Shown here: positions 35,545-42,988 of the stretch, one piece after another | Layout: every line of letters starts with the position of its first letter | How positions within the stretch are numbered: the first letter of the stretch is position 1 | DNA from: Cryobacterium sinapicolor | GTDB lineage: Bacteria; Actinomycetota; Actinomycetes; Actinomycetales; Microbacteriaceae | DNA: 43,892 nt | Assembly: GCF_004403465.1 (NCBI RefSeq) | Contig: NZ_SOGQ01000045.1 | Span: 13,531 to 57,422, forward strand | Reading direction: 5' to 3' | Notes under the pieces: generated by a model | What the model saw: only the letters and a program-made list of their open reading frames with translations | What the model was told of the DNA's origin: nothing | Databases searched by the model: none | Position numbers and translations under genes: made by a program

Positions 35545-36668
35545 CAAGTATCCCAAGACACGAGGGAAGGGAAACCGTGACTCTTCAAGAGGACGCTCTT
35601 CTGCGCGATCACGAGGTCTGAGGCAACCATTTCCGCGCACATCTCTCGCACGCTGATCTCTGGCAGCCAGCCCAGCTTGAGACGGGCCCGGGTCGAGTCC
35701 CCGAGCAGGGTCTCCACTTCGGCCGGCCGGAAGTAACGGGGATCGACTCTCGCAATGACGTCGCCCGGGTGAACGGCAGGTGAGAGGTCTCCGACGACGC
35801 TGTCGACGATGCCGATCTCGTTCAGGCCCTCACCCTCGAATCTCAGGGTGATTCCAGCCTCTTTCGCCGACCATTCGACGAATTCGCGCACAGAGTACTG
35901 GACTCCCGTGGCAATCACGAAGTCCTCCGGCGCATCCTGCTGCAGCATCATCCATTGGAGACGAACGTAGTCGCGTGCGTGGCCCCAGTCGCGAAGAGAG
36001 TTCAGGTTTCCGAGGAACAGGCAGGACTCGAGGCCCTGGGCGATGTTGGCGATGGCTCGGGTGATCTTCCTCGTCACGAACGTCTCACCGCGGCGCGGGG
36101 ATTCGTGGTTGAACAGAATCCCGTTGCAGGCGTACATCCCGTAGGCCTCTCGGTAATTCACGGTCATCCAATAGGCGTACAGCTTGGCGACCGCATACGG
36201 AGAACGAGGATAGAAGGGTGTGATCTCGCTTTGAGGTGACTCCCGGACCAACCCGTACAATTCAGATGTCGAGGCTTGGTAGAACCTGACTCTATCCGTC
36301 ATCCCCAGCAATCTCACGGCTTCGAGGAGACGCAGAGTGCCCAGGGCGTCGATGTCAGCGGTGTATTCGGGCATTTCGAAGCTGACTGCCACATGGGACT
36401 GTGCACCCAGGTTGTAGATCTCATCCGGCTGCACCTCCTGAATAATGCGGGTGAGGTTCGACGAATCGGACAGATCTCCGAAATGCAGGAAGAAACGCGC
36501 GTTTTGCTCGTGCGGGTCCTGATAGATATGGTCGATTCGCTGTGTGTTGAGCTGCGACGACCGTCGCTTGAGGCCGTGAACCTCGTAGCCTTTGGACAGG
36601 AGAAACTCGGCCAGATACGAACCATCTTGGCCGGTCACCCCTGTGATGAGTGCCCTTTTCGGAACCAT
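35541..36668 (-). CDS. gmd: GDP-mannose 4,6-dehydratase
   Basis: A 375-residue NADP-dependent short-chain dehydratase, the first committed step from GDP-mannose to GDP-L-fucose or GDP-rhamnose. The cofactor loop is [11 protein letters not shown] (residues 9-19), followed by the Gmd-specific [13 protein letters not shown]. The catalytic Tyr and Lys are in [10 protein letters not shown], and [16 protein letters not shown] is a Gmd signature. The ATG at 36668 has AGGA upstream and lies 7 bases after the preceding stop; an ATG at 36701 would overlap that gene. With fcl next to it, the product is GDP-L-fucose. Confidence 0.96.
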   Translation of the reverse strand: MVPKRALITGVTGQDGSYLAEFLLSKGYEVHGLKRRSSQLNTQRIDHIYQDPHEQNARFFLHFGDLSDSSNLTRIIQEVQPDEIYNLGAQSHVAVSFEMPEYTADIDALGTLRLLEAVRLLGMTDRVRFYQASTSELYGLVRESPQSEITPFYPRSPYAVAKLYAYWMTVNYREAYGMYACNGILFNHESPRRGETFVTRKITRAIANIAQGLESCLFLGNLNSLRDWGHARDYVRLQWMMLQQDAPEDFVIATGVQYSVREFVEWSAKEAGITLRFEGEGLNEIGIVDSVVGDLSPAVHPGDVIARVDPRYFRPAEVETLLGDSTRARLKLGWLPEISVREMCAEMVASDLVIAQKSVLLKSHGFPSLVSWDTW

Positions 36669-36675
36669 GGTCGTC

Positions 36676-37185
36676 CTATCGCTCGCTGTTGCTGAAGTCA
36701 TGAACCGGTTGGTTGCTCGGCGCGTTGGAGGACAGGGCCTTCAGTGCAAGGCGGAGGGCCGTGCTCGAGGTCGAAACGGTATAGGGAAAGTAGATGATTT
36801 CTACGCCCACCTCGGCGAATCGGCGCTCAAGTCGGCGACCCTTCTCCGTGCCCTTCCAATCGTCGCCCTTGAAGTAGACGTCGAAATGAAGCGTGCGCCA
36901 GGTATCCAACTTGTCTTCGTCCGTTTCAGCTGTTGCTTCATCGACGAAGTCGATATGACGAACGATCTCAAGCCTCTCGGCCAACGGCACCACGGGTAGC
37001 GAACCCTTGGTCACGAGGAGCATTTCATCGGTCGCTACCCCGGCGATCAGATGATCGCACTCGCTCCTCGCGTGCTTGAGGATGTTGAGATGGCCAATGT
37101 GGAAGAGGTCGAAAGCTCCGCCAGCGTAGCCGACCGTTTTTGTCAAGGCCCCTCCTTCATTAATCGAGACGCTTTCGTTCGCCAT
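36676..37185 (-). CDS. TagD-like cytidylyltransferase
   Basis: A 169-residue nucleotidyltransferase of the cytidylyltransferase family. The HxGH motif is His29-Ile-Gly-His32 in [21 protein letters not shown] (107-110) and the C-terminal STSSTALR (138-145) match glycerol-3-phosphate cytidylyltransferase (TagD), which forms CDP-glycerol from CTP and glycerol-3-phosphate. Related enzymes use other polyol phosphates or ATP, so the substrate is not certain. The ATG at 37185 shares its first base with the stop of the preceding glycosylphosphotransferase gene. Together with the CDP-alcohol phosphotransferase (26644-27378) it could supply a polyol-phosphate group. Confidence 0.87.
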   Translation of the reverse strand: MANESVSINEGGALTKTVGYAGGAFDLFHIGHLNILKHARSECDHLIAGVATDEMLLVTKGSLPVVPLAERLEIVRHIDFVDEATAETDEDKLDTWRTLHFDVYFKGDDWKGTEKGRRLERRFAEVGVEIIYFPYTVSTSSTALRLALKALSSNAPSNQPVHDFSNSER

Positions 37186-38723
37186 CAGTACGCTCCTTCT
37201 GCTCGCATGACCATGCGAAATGTGCGCCAGATTATGTAGAGGTCGCCGGTCAGCGACCAGTTCTCGACGTAATACAGGTCGAGGCGCACGCTGTCTTCCC
37301 AGCTCAGGTTCGACCGACCGTTGATCTGCCACATGCCGGTCAGGCCAGGCTTGATGTAGAGGCGACGCCGAACGTGAGTGTCATAGGATTTGACTTCTTC
37401 GGGCAACGGCGGGCGCGGCCCGACCAGGCTCATCTCACCGACGAAAATGTTCCACAGCTGGGGAAGTTCGTCGAGCGAATATTTGCGCAAGAGTCGCCCG
37501 CACCTGGTGATCCGTGGGTCGTTCTGTATCTTGAACAGCACCCCGGAGGCCTCGTTCTGGTCGAGCAGGCCGGCCAGGTCGTCTTCCGCCGTCTGCACCA
37601 TGGAACGGAACTTGACCATTTGGAAAGTACGCTCATTGCGCCCGCACCGCTCCTGGTGGAAGAGGATGGGCCCAGGCGAGTCGAGCTTCACTACGATCGC
37701 GATGGCCACCAGGAGCGGCCAGAAGACAAGAAGTGAGATCCCCGACAAGCCGATATCGAGGATGCGCTTGAGTACGTGCTTTGCGCCCTCGAATTGGGGG
37801 ATCTCCACGTGGATCAAGGGCAACCCCTCAACCGGCCGGAAATGGATGCGGGGACCGGCGACATCCGTGAGCTGGTTGGACAGTACCAGCTCGGCGGATG
37901 TCCCCTCCAGCTCCCAACCCAAGGTGCGGATATACTCGCTCCCTCCGCTGGGAGCGCCTGCGACAATCACTGTGTCGATGGCGAAATTCGTGGCCGCGGC
38001 CCCGACGTGGGCCAGGTCGGAGACCACCGGGATGGTCCGGTTTTGAACCTTAACCGGGGACTTCGATCCATTTGCGAGTGCGATCCCCACCACGTAGTAG
38101 GTGGCACCGGCGTTCTCGATCTGGCCGACCACATATTCGACATCGGCGCGATTCCCAACCACGATGACTCGGGCAAGGTAATGGCCGAAGGCCCTTTGGC
38201 GCAGCAGCCACCGTCGCCACAGCCAGCGTTCCAAGACCAGGCCGCACATGCCGACGGGGAGTGCGAGCACGAAGAAGCCGCGCGCGACATCGACCTGAAA
38301 CGCCAGGAAGCCGATGGCAAGCAGCCCGAAGGTGAGTGCGCTCGCGTTGATCACCTGCTTGTACTCGGTGGCGCCGATGCCGATGACGCGCGAGTTCCGG
38401 GTGTGGAATGCCCCCAGGGTCGCGATCCAGCTGAGCGCGATGAGCAGCGCGACGAGCCAGTAGTCTGCCTGATATCCGCCGACGGATGCCTGGGCACCCT
38501 CTCCGCCGAATCTCACGAGCAGGGCCGTCGCGACGGCGGTCATAACGATGCCCACGTCGCTCATCAGGAGTTTCGTCCGAAACTGTCTGGCCCAGACCAG
38601 GCCGGACGACTTCGCGTCGACGCTGACCGGGTTCTCGAGAGCCGGTGCCGGCACCAGGGAAAGCTTAGGCTGGGCGAGGGGGAGGCGCCCGGCGAGGGGC
38701 AGGCGCGGTTGTGGGTGCGTCAC
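37185..38723 (-). CDS. Polyprenyl-phosphate glycosylphosphotransferase (priming enzyme)
   Basis: A 512-residue membrane enzyme that transfers a sugar-1-phosphate from a nucleotide sugar to undecaprenyl phosphate, starting each EPS repeat unit. The N-terminal half has about four membrane helices and a CoA-binding-like domain (RVIVVGNRADVEYVV). A fifth hydrophobic segment (about 330-350) leads into the catalytic bacterial sugar transferase domain: KFRSM, DELPQLWNIF, SLVGPRPPLP and KPGLTGMWQINGRS. The first sugar is unknown; WbaP-like members use galactose, others glucose or mannose. It starts with GTG behind a GGGGTGA site and heads the gmd/fcl operon. A possible short leader ORF lies just upstream. 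Confidence 0.93.
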   Translation of the reverse strand: MTHPQPRLPLAGRLPLAQPKLSLVPAPALENPVSVDAKSSGLVWARQFRTKLLMSDVGIVMTAVATALLVRFGGEGAQASVGGYQADYWLVALLIALSWIATLGAFHTRNSRVIGIGATEYKQVINASALTFGLLAIGFLAFQVDVARGFFVLALPVGMCGLVLERWLWRRWLLRQRAFGHYLARVIVVGNRADVEYVVGQIENAGATYYVVGIALANGSKSPVKVQNRTIPVVSDLAHVGAAATNFAIDTVIVAGAPSGGSEYIRTLGWELEGTSAELVLSNQLTDVAGPRIHFRPVEGLPLIHVEIPQFEGAKHVLKRILDIGLSGISLLVFWPLLVAIAIVVKLDSPGPILFHQERCGRNERTFQMVKFRSMVQTAEDDLAGLLDQNEASGVLFKIQNDPRITRCGRLLRKYSLDELPQLWNIFVGEMSLVGPRPPLPEEVKSYDTHVRRRLYIKPGLTGMWQINGRSNLSWEDSVRLDLYYVENWSLTGDLYIIWRTFRMVMRAEGAY

Positions 38724-38730
38724 AGTCTGT

Positions 38731-38832
38731 TCACCCCGCCAGCAAGACGCGGTGGAGCGCTCGGCGCTTGGCCTGGGTGGGGCCGGTGAATTTGGGTCGA
38801 CGAATAGGTCGACACGTCGCGGTCGTCTTCAC
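38731..38832 (-). CDS. Possible 33-residue basic leader peptide
   Basis: A small frame starts with GTG at 38832 behind GAGGA and stops 7 bases before the GTG of the glycosylphosphotransferase gene. It encodes a strongly basic peptide (many Arg, Lys and Thr, ending HRVLLAG) with no membrane segment. The ribosome site and close spacing suggest a translated leader, but there is no known homologue that I recognise. It may be a chance frame. Confidence 0.3.
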   Translation of the reverse strand: MKTTATCRPIRRPKFTGPTQAKRRALHRVLLAG

Positions 38833-39126
38833 GTGAATCCTCTGCATTTCGGGTGTACAGAGCGGGATGGGATTCGCCCGGGAAGCCTGTCTAGGGAACG
38901 AGACAACCCGAACAAACAAACAAGTGATGAATCTTCAACTGCTTGCGAGCTGACCATACCCCCGAACGCCCAAGTCGGCTCGGACCCCGAATGGGGGACG
39001 GCGGAGCTCACTTATTTCGGCGGGCGGGCACATCGTGCGCAAGGCACCTGCTGTTCCATTAGCGAGCTTTATAACCCGGACGCCATCATCGCGGCAGCGG
39101 ACCACGTCAACGGGTAGCTTTTTCTC
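38833..39126. other. Divergent intergenic region between EPS operon and metalloprotease gene
   Basis: No gene is convincing in this stretch. It must hold the promoters of the minus-strand EPS operon and the plus-strand metalloprotease gene. A TATAAC box at about 39069 could be a plus-strand -10, without a good -35. Imperfect dyads such as CCCCCGAA..TTCGGGG-type pairing near 38955-38996 are present. The stretch is visibly more A+T-rich around 38905-38945. Confidence 0.4.
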
Positions 39127-40005
39127 ATGACATTTAACGACAACGCGAACATCGGCGGCGGCCGGGTCAGCAAAAGGGGCCGCACCGCGGGCATCGCAGT
39201 GGGCGGCGGTGTGGGTGCGATCGCCCTCTTCCTGCTCTCACAGCTCCTGGGTGTCGACCTGAGCGGCCTGGCCGGCGGCGGCACGCAGCCCGCCGACAGC
39301 GGCAGCGTGTCGAACCTGTCCGAGTGCACGACCGGCGCCCAGGCGAACGAAGACGTCGAGTGCCGGATCAAGGGCGCGGCGGCGTCCCTCGACGTATTCT
39401 GGGCTAAGGAACTGCCCGCCCGCGGAGCCGAATACCAGCCGCCGCCGGTTGCGCTGTTCACCGACAGCGTTGGAACCGGGTGCGGCGGGGCCACCAGCGC
39501 CACCGGACCGTTCTACTGCCCGCCGGATGCGACCATCTACATCGACACCGCGTTCTTCGGCGACCTGCGCACCCGCTTCGGCTCTTCGGGTGGTCCGCTC
39601 GCCGAAATGTACGTCGTGGCCCATGAATGGGGCCATCACATTCAGAATCTGGAAGGAACCCTCGCATCCTCCCAGGACGGCCAGACCGGAGCCGGCTCCA
39701 ACGCGGTGCGGGTCGAACTGCAGGCCGACTGCTTCGCGGGCGCGTGGGCCGGGGCTGCCTCCAAGACCCGCGACGCCGGCGGAGTACCGTTTCTGAAGCC
39801 CATCACGGAGGCGCAGATTCAGGATGCGCTCAGCGCGGCATCCGCGATCGGTGACGACCGCATTCAGGAGTCGATGCAGGGCCAGGTCAACCCGGAGGCC
39901 TGGACCCACGGTTCCAGCGAGCAGCGCCAACGATGGTTCCAGACCGGCTTCGACGACGGTGCCGGAAGCTGCGACACGTTCGCGCCGTCCGAGACGGAAC
40001 TCTAG
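39127..40005 (+). CDS. YpfJ-type neutral zinc metallopeptidase
   Basis: A 292-residue membrane-anchored protein of the YpfJ/putative zinc metallopeptidase family. A single N-terminal membrane helix (GIAVGGGVGAIALFLLSQLLG, about 22-42) is followed by a Gly/Ser-rich spacer and an extracellular domain. The zinc motif is HEWGH at residues 166-170, and LQADCFAGAWAG further on is the conserved second part of the family. The four Cys residues around 67-131 may form disulphides. Proteolytic activity is predicted from the motif but the substrate is not known. It lies outside the EPS locus and shows the G+C-rich style of the flanks. Confidence 0.9.
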   Translation: MTFNDNANIGGGRVSKRGRTAGIAVGGGVGAIALFLLSQLLGVDLSGLAGGGTQPADSGSVSNLSECTTGAQANEDVECRIKGAAASLDVFWAKELPARGAEYQPPPVALFTDSVGTGCGGATSATGPFYCPPDATIYIDTAFFGDLRTRFGSSGGPLAEMYVVAHEWGHHIQNLEGTLASSQDGQTGAGSNAVRVELQADCFAGAWAGAASKTRDAGGVPFLKPITEAQIQDALSAASAIGDDRIQESMQGQVNPEAWTHGSSEQRQRWFQTGFDDGAGSCDTFAPSETEL

Positions 40006-40015
40006 CGGCGGCCGA

Positions 40016-40600
40016 TCAGTCGCGGGTGAGAAAGCCGTCGTGCTCGGTGTACCACTCGCCGGTGACCGGGCAGACGAGTCTGCCGTCGCCTTCGGCGCGC
40101 AGCTGCATGCCGCTGCGGCCGACCCAGGCGATGCGCTGGGCGGGCACGCCGGCCACCAGGGCGTAGTCATGGACATCGTCGGTGACCACCGCGCCGGCTG
40201 CAACCATGGCCCAGCGACCGATCGTGAGCGGCGCGACGCACACCGCGTGGGCGCCGATCGACGCCCCCGTGCGCACGGTCACACCCACCAGGTCCCGCTC
40301 GTCAGTCGCCCTGCGCGTTCCGTCGGTGTTGATGGCCCGCGGATGCGCGTCGTTGGTGAAAACCGCAGCCGCACCGACGAAGACCCCGTCCTCGAGCAGG
40401 GACGGCTCATAAACGACCGCGTAGTCCTGAATCGTGCACTGCCGACCGACGACGACGCCGGGACCGATGTAGGCGCCGCGCCCGAGAACGCAGTCCGGTC
40501 CGAGCCGCGCGTATTCGCCCACCTGCACGTGATTGCGAATCAGGCAGCCAGGGCCGATCACGGCGCTCGGGTCGATTTCGGCCGAGTGCGCGACATCCAT
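40016..40600 (-). CDS. Hexapeptide acyltransferase (WbbJ/sugar O-acetyltransferase type)
   Basis: A 194-residue left-handed beta-helix acyltransferase. Hexapeptide turns run through the first about 140 residues (IDPSAVIGPGCLI, VQVGEYARLGPD, LGRGAYIGPGVVVG, VRTGASIGAHAVCVAPLTIG). It ends with a small extra beta-domain (MQLRAEGDGRLVCPVTGEWYTEHDG) that is common in nucleotide-sugar acyltransferases of the WbbJ/WlbB kind. I chose the ATG at 40600, with GGAGG upstream, over one 63 bases earlier. It is convergent with the metalloprotease gene. It may modify a UDP-sugar for surface polysaccharide, but it is not in the EPS operons. Confidence 0.85.
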   Translation of the reverse strand: MDVAHSAEIDPSAVIGPGCLIRNHVQVGEYARLGPDCVLGRGAYIGPGVVVGRQCTIQDYAVVYEPSLLEDGVFVGAAAVFTNDAHPRAINTDGTRRATDERDLVGVTVRTGASIGAHAVCVAPLTIGRWAMVAAGAVVTDDVHDYALVAGVPAQRIAWVGRSGMQLRAEGDGRLVCPVTGEWYTEHDGFLTRD

Positions 40601-40904
40601 CACGATACCTCCGCAGAGAGGACGAGACCGCGACGCACGGCGCGGAGGCAGGAAGGTCGGCACGTTCGAATCGGATTCACGGTGGTTCCCTGCAGATCGG
40701 GTTACAGGTCGGTGTGTCGCGCCGGGCCTGCCGATGCCGGTTGCCCGGGCCCCTGCGGGTGATCTGACGAAACCTCAGCGTTCAACAAGCGGAACGTACC
40801 TCGTTATCGGCAGGAGTCGCTAGCACCCCATCAGGGGGTCAGGATGTGAAAGAGGGGGCGTGCGGGCCCGGGGAGGTCACGGGCGAGCGGATGCCGAGTC
40901 GGGG
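40601..40904. other. Intergenic region without recognised gene
   Basis: About 300 bases between the acyltransferase start and the tRNA terminator. It should contain the acyltransferase promoter on the minus strand, but no clear -35/-10 pair stands out. Only short dyads such as CCCCATCAGGGGG near 40826-40840 are visible. No small open frame with a good ribosome site was found. Confidence 0.4.
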
Positions 40905-40949
40905 AAAAAAAAAGAAGGTCACCCCAGTAGAAGCCTGGGAGTGACCTTC
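40905..40949 (-). terminator. Intrinsic terminator of the tRNA cluster
   Basis: On the minus strand, just after tRNA-Phe, GAAGGTCACTCCCAGG pairs with a downstream complement (arms 40933-40949 and 40914-40928) and is followed directly by nine T residues (A run at 40905-40913). This is a textbook intrinsic terminator. Confidence 0.95.
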
Positions 40950-40951
40950 AG

Positions 40952-41024
40952 TGGCCCCGACCGGCGTCGATCCGGTGACCTTTCGATTTTCAGTCGAACG
41001 CTCTACCAACTGAGCTACAGGGCC
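40952..41024 (-). tRNA. tRNA-Phe (GAA)
   Basis: A 73-nt cloverleaf on the minus strand. The acceptor arm GGCCCTG pairs with CGGGGCC, discriminator A. The D-arm begins AGCTCAGTTGGTAGAGC, the anticodon loop is CTGAAAA with GAA, and the T-arm contains GGATCGACGCC. No CCA is encoded. It is the last gene of the Glu-Asp-Phe cluster, right before the terminator. Confidence 0.95.
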
Positions 41025-41054
41025 AGAAGCTACTTCGAGAAGAAAGCTCCAAGG

Positions 41055-41079
41055 AAAAAAACCCCTTCTTTCGAAAGGG
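41055..41079 (-). terminator. Terminator-like hairpin between tRNA-Asp and tRNA-Phe
   Basis: In the 68-base spacer the minus strand reads CCCTTTCGAAAGAAGGGG followed by seven T residues (A run at 41055-41061). The short CCCTT/AAGGG stem plus T-run looks like a weak intrinsic terminator or a processing signal within the tRNA transcript. Confidence 0.6.
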
Positions 41080-41092
41080 CTTGTTGCCTGTG

Positions 41093-41166
41093 CGACCCTG
41101 ACCGGACTTGAACCGGCGACCTCCGCCGTGACAGGGCGGCGCGCTAACCAACTGCGCTACAGGGCC
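41093..41166 (-). tRNA. tRNA-Asp (GTC)
   Basis: A 74-nt cloverleaf on the minus strand. The acceptor GGCCCTG pairs with CAGGGTC (one G-U), discriminator G. The D-arm region is AGCGCAGTTGGTTAGCGC, the anticodon loop CTGTCAC carries GTC, and the T-loop contains TTCAAGT. No CCA is encoded. Confidence 0.95.
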
Positions 41167-41255
41167 TCGTGATGAGAACCAAATATTTAGTTTGTGTTCG
41201 TGTTGCTGTTTTTCGTACTTAGTTATTCTTGCACATCCCAGGCCTGCAGGATGCG

Positions 41256-41328
41256 TAGCCCCAACGGGATTCGAACCCGTGTTAACGCCGTGAAAGGGCG
41301 CCGTCCTAGGCCGCTAAACGATGGGGCC
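41256..41328 (-). tRNA. tRNA-Glu (TTC)
   Basis: A 73-nt cloverleaf on the minus strand. The acceptor GGCCCCA pairs with TGGGGCT (terminal G-U), discriminator A. The anticodon loop CTTTCAC carries TTC, and the T-loop is TTCGAAT. The 5' sequence GGCCCCATCGTTTAGCGG is typical of actinobacterial tRNA-Glu. It is the first gene of the cluster. Confidence 0.95.
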
Positions 41329-41362
41329 GAGACGCCATAGAATTCATGGCTTCCGACGCATA

Positions 41363-41392
41363 AGCATACGGTCTACCGCGCAGGAATCCCAA
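41363..41392 (-). promoter_or_regulatory. Candidate promoter of the tRNA cluster
   Basis: On the minus strand TTGGGA (41387-41392) and TATGCT (41363-41368) are spaced by 18 bases and lie 35 to 64 bases upstream of tRNA-Glu. Both boxes match the housekeeping consensus at four of six positions. Position and spacing fit; no experimental support is possible here. Confidence 0.45.
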
Positions 41393-41566
41393 ATCGAGTG
41401 CAGAAAGAATGTCGCCCGGGGGCGTCGTGCGCATCGAGGCTGTGAATCTCCAGGGATTTTCTTGACGAGCGGCTAGATTCAAGGGGGGTAATTTTGCCCT
41501 GTAGTTGTTACTGTAAACCGTTCTCAAACAGCAGCAGATGTGTGTAACGAGCCCGATCGGGGAGTA

Positions 41567-42988
41567 ATGAAGCGCACGGCAGGTCCATTCAGCCGGGAAG
41601 CACGAGCAGCGCAGGGGGGTAACGGATGCGCGCGCAGCCCGCGCCGCCGTCGAGACCGTGTCAGCCTCGCGACCGGTTTCGCCGCCGCCCTCTCGCTCTT
41701 CGTCGCCCTCATCGGCCCGGCCGGTCCGGCCCAGGCCATCGACTACCCGACCTGGCAGGACGTGCAGAACGCCAAGTCCAACACGGCCGCCGCCTCCGCC
41801 CAGGTCGCCGAGATTCAGGGATTGATTGCCGGCCTGCAGACCCAGGTCGCGCAGACGCGGGCCGAATCGGAGGCGCGCGGAGCGGAACTCCAGGCCGCCC
41901 AGGATAAGTTCGACGAGGCCAGCCGCCGCGCCGCCGACCTCGAGGCGCAGGCCGCTGCGAGTTCCGTGGTCGCGGAGACCGCGACTCGCCAGGCCGGCCA
42001 GCTCGCCGCGCAGCTCTACCGCACCGGCGGCACCGACCTGAGCGTGAACCTCTTTCTCGACGGTGAGGCCAGCGGCGAAGACGCGGATGCGCTCCTGTCG
42101 AAGCTCGGCAGCATGAGCAAGCTCGTCGAGCGCAGCAGCAGTGTCTACGAGCAGGCGCAGACCGCCACCAACGTGGCCGAGTCGCTGGGCGACCAGGCCA
42201 AGGTCGCCCAGACCGAGCGTGAGAAGCTTCGCATCGCGGCCGAGGAGGCGCTCGCCGCCGCGCAGGCCGCCGCGCAGGCCGCCGCCAACGCGTTGACCGA
42301 GTCGGAAGCGAAGAGCGTCGAACTCGACGCCCAACTGGCGTTCATGCAGGATGCGCAGGCCACCACATCGGCGGGCTATGAGGCGGGCGTGATCGAGCGG
42401 GCTCGACTGGCCGCCATCGAAGCCGAACGGGTGCGCGTCGAACGCGCTGCGGCCGCCGCAAGGGCAGCAGCGGAAGCCAACGCGCGGGCGGCAGCCGCGG
42501 CGGCCTCGAGGCCGAGTGGCGGAAGCTCGAGCAGCAGTTCCGGCAGCTCCGGTGGTTCCGTCGGCGGCGGTGGCTGGGCGGTCCCAGCCGGCGGTCGCAT
42601 CACCGACGGCTACGGACCGCGCGCGGTGATCTGCGGCAACAGCGGCTGCAGCAAGGGCTTCCACAGCGGCACCGACCTCGGCACCGGCTGCGGCGCCGGA
42701 ATCTATGCGGCCAGCAGCGGCACGGTCATCTATGCGGGCGTCTACGGAACCTACGGAAACTTTGTCCTCATCCAGCACGCCAACGGCGTTTCCACCGGGT
42801 ATGCCCACATCCGCCCGGGCGGGATCTTCGTCTCCAACGGCGAGAGCGTCTCCGCGGGGGAGAGCATCGCCAGCTCCGGTGAGACCGGGGCCGCCAGCGG
42901 CTGCCACCTGCACTTCGAGGTGCGCACCAACGGCAGCCAGGTCAACCCGGCGCCGTTCATGTCGGACCGGGGCGCGCCCCTTGGCTAG
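41567..42988 (+). CDS. Secreted coiled-coil M23 (LytM-type) endopeptidase
   Basis: A 473-residue secreted peptidoglycan hydrolase or hydrolase activator. A basic N-terminus and signal peptide end AQA near residue 57. Residues about 60-310 form a long Ala/Gln/Glu-rich coiled coil like EnvC/PcsB. A Ser/Gly-rich linker (about 311-335) leads to the M23 domain. Zinc ligands His366 and Asp370 (HSGTDLG) and the pair His447-Leu-His449 (HLHF) are all present, so the enzyme should be active on peptide cross-bridges. I took the ATG at 41567 behind GGGGAG, though its spacing is short; a GTG at 41540 is the alternative. A homologous gene follows and overlaps by 8 bases. Confidence 0.9.
   Translation: MKRTAGPFSREARAAQGGNGCARSPRRRRDRVSLATGFAAALSLFVALIGPAGPAQAIDYPTWQDVQNAKSNTAAASAQVAEIQGLIAGLQTQVAQTRAESEARGAELQAAQDKFDEASRRAADLEAQAAASSVVAETATRQAGQLAAQLYRTGGTDLSVNLFLDGEASGEDADALLSKLGSMSKLVERSSSVYEQAQTATNVAESLGDQAKVAQTEREKLRIAAEEALAAAQAAAQAAANALTESEAKSVELDAQLAFMQDAQATTSAGYEAGVIERARLAAIEAERVRVERAAAAARAAAEANARAAAAAASRPSGGSSSSSSGSSGGSVGGGGWAVPAGGRITDGYGPRAVICGNSGCSKGFHSGTDLGTGCGAGIYAASSGTVIYAGVYGTYGNFVLIQHANGVSTGYAHIRPGGIFVSNGESVSAGESIASSGETGAASGCHLHFEVRTNGSQVNPAPFMSDRGAPLG

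Noticed and set aside
38548..39117. A 189-codon plus-strand frame near the start of the priming glycosyltransferase
   Set aside because: Its first third is antisense to that gene and the rest shows no coding character or homology that I recognise.
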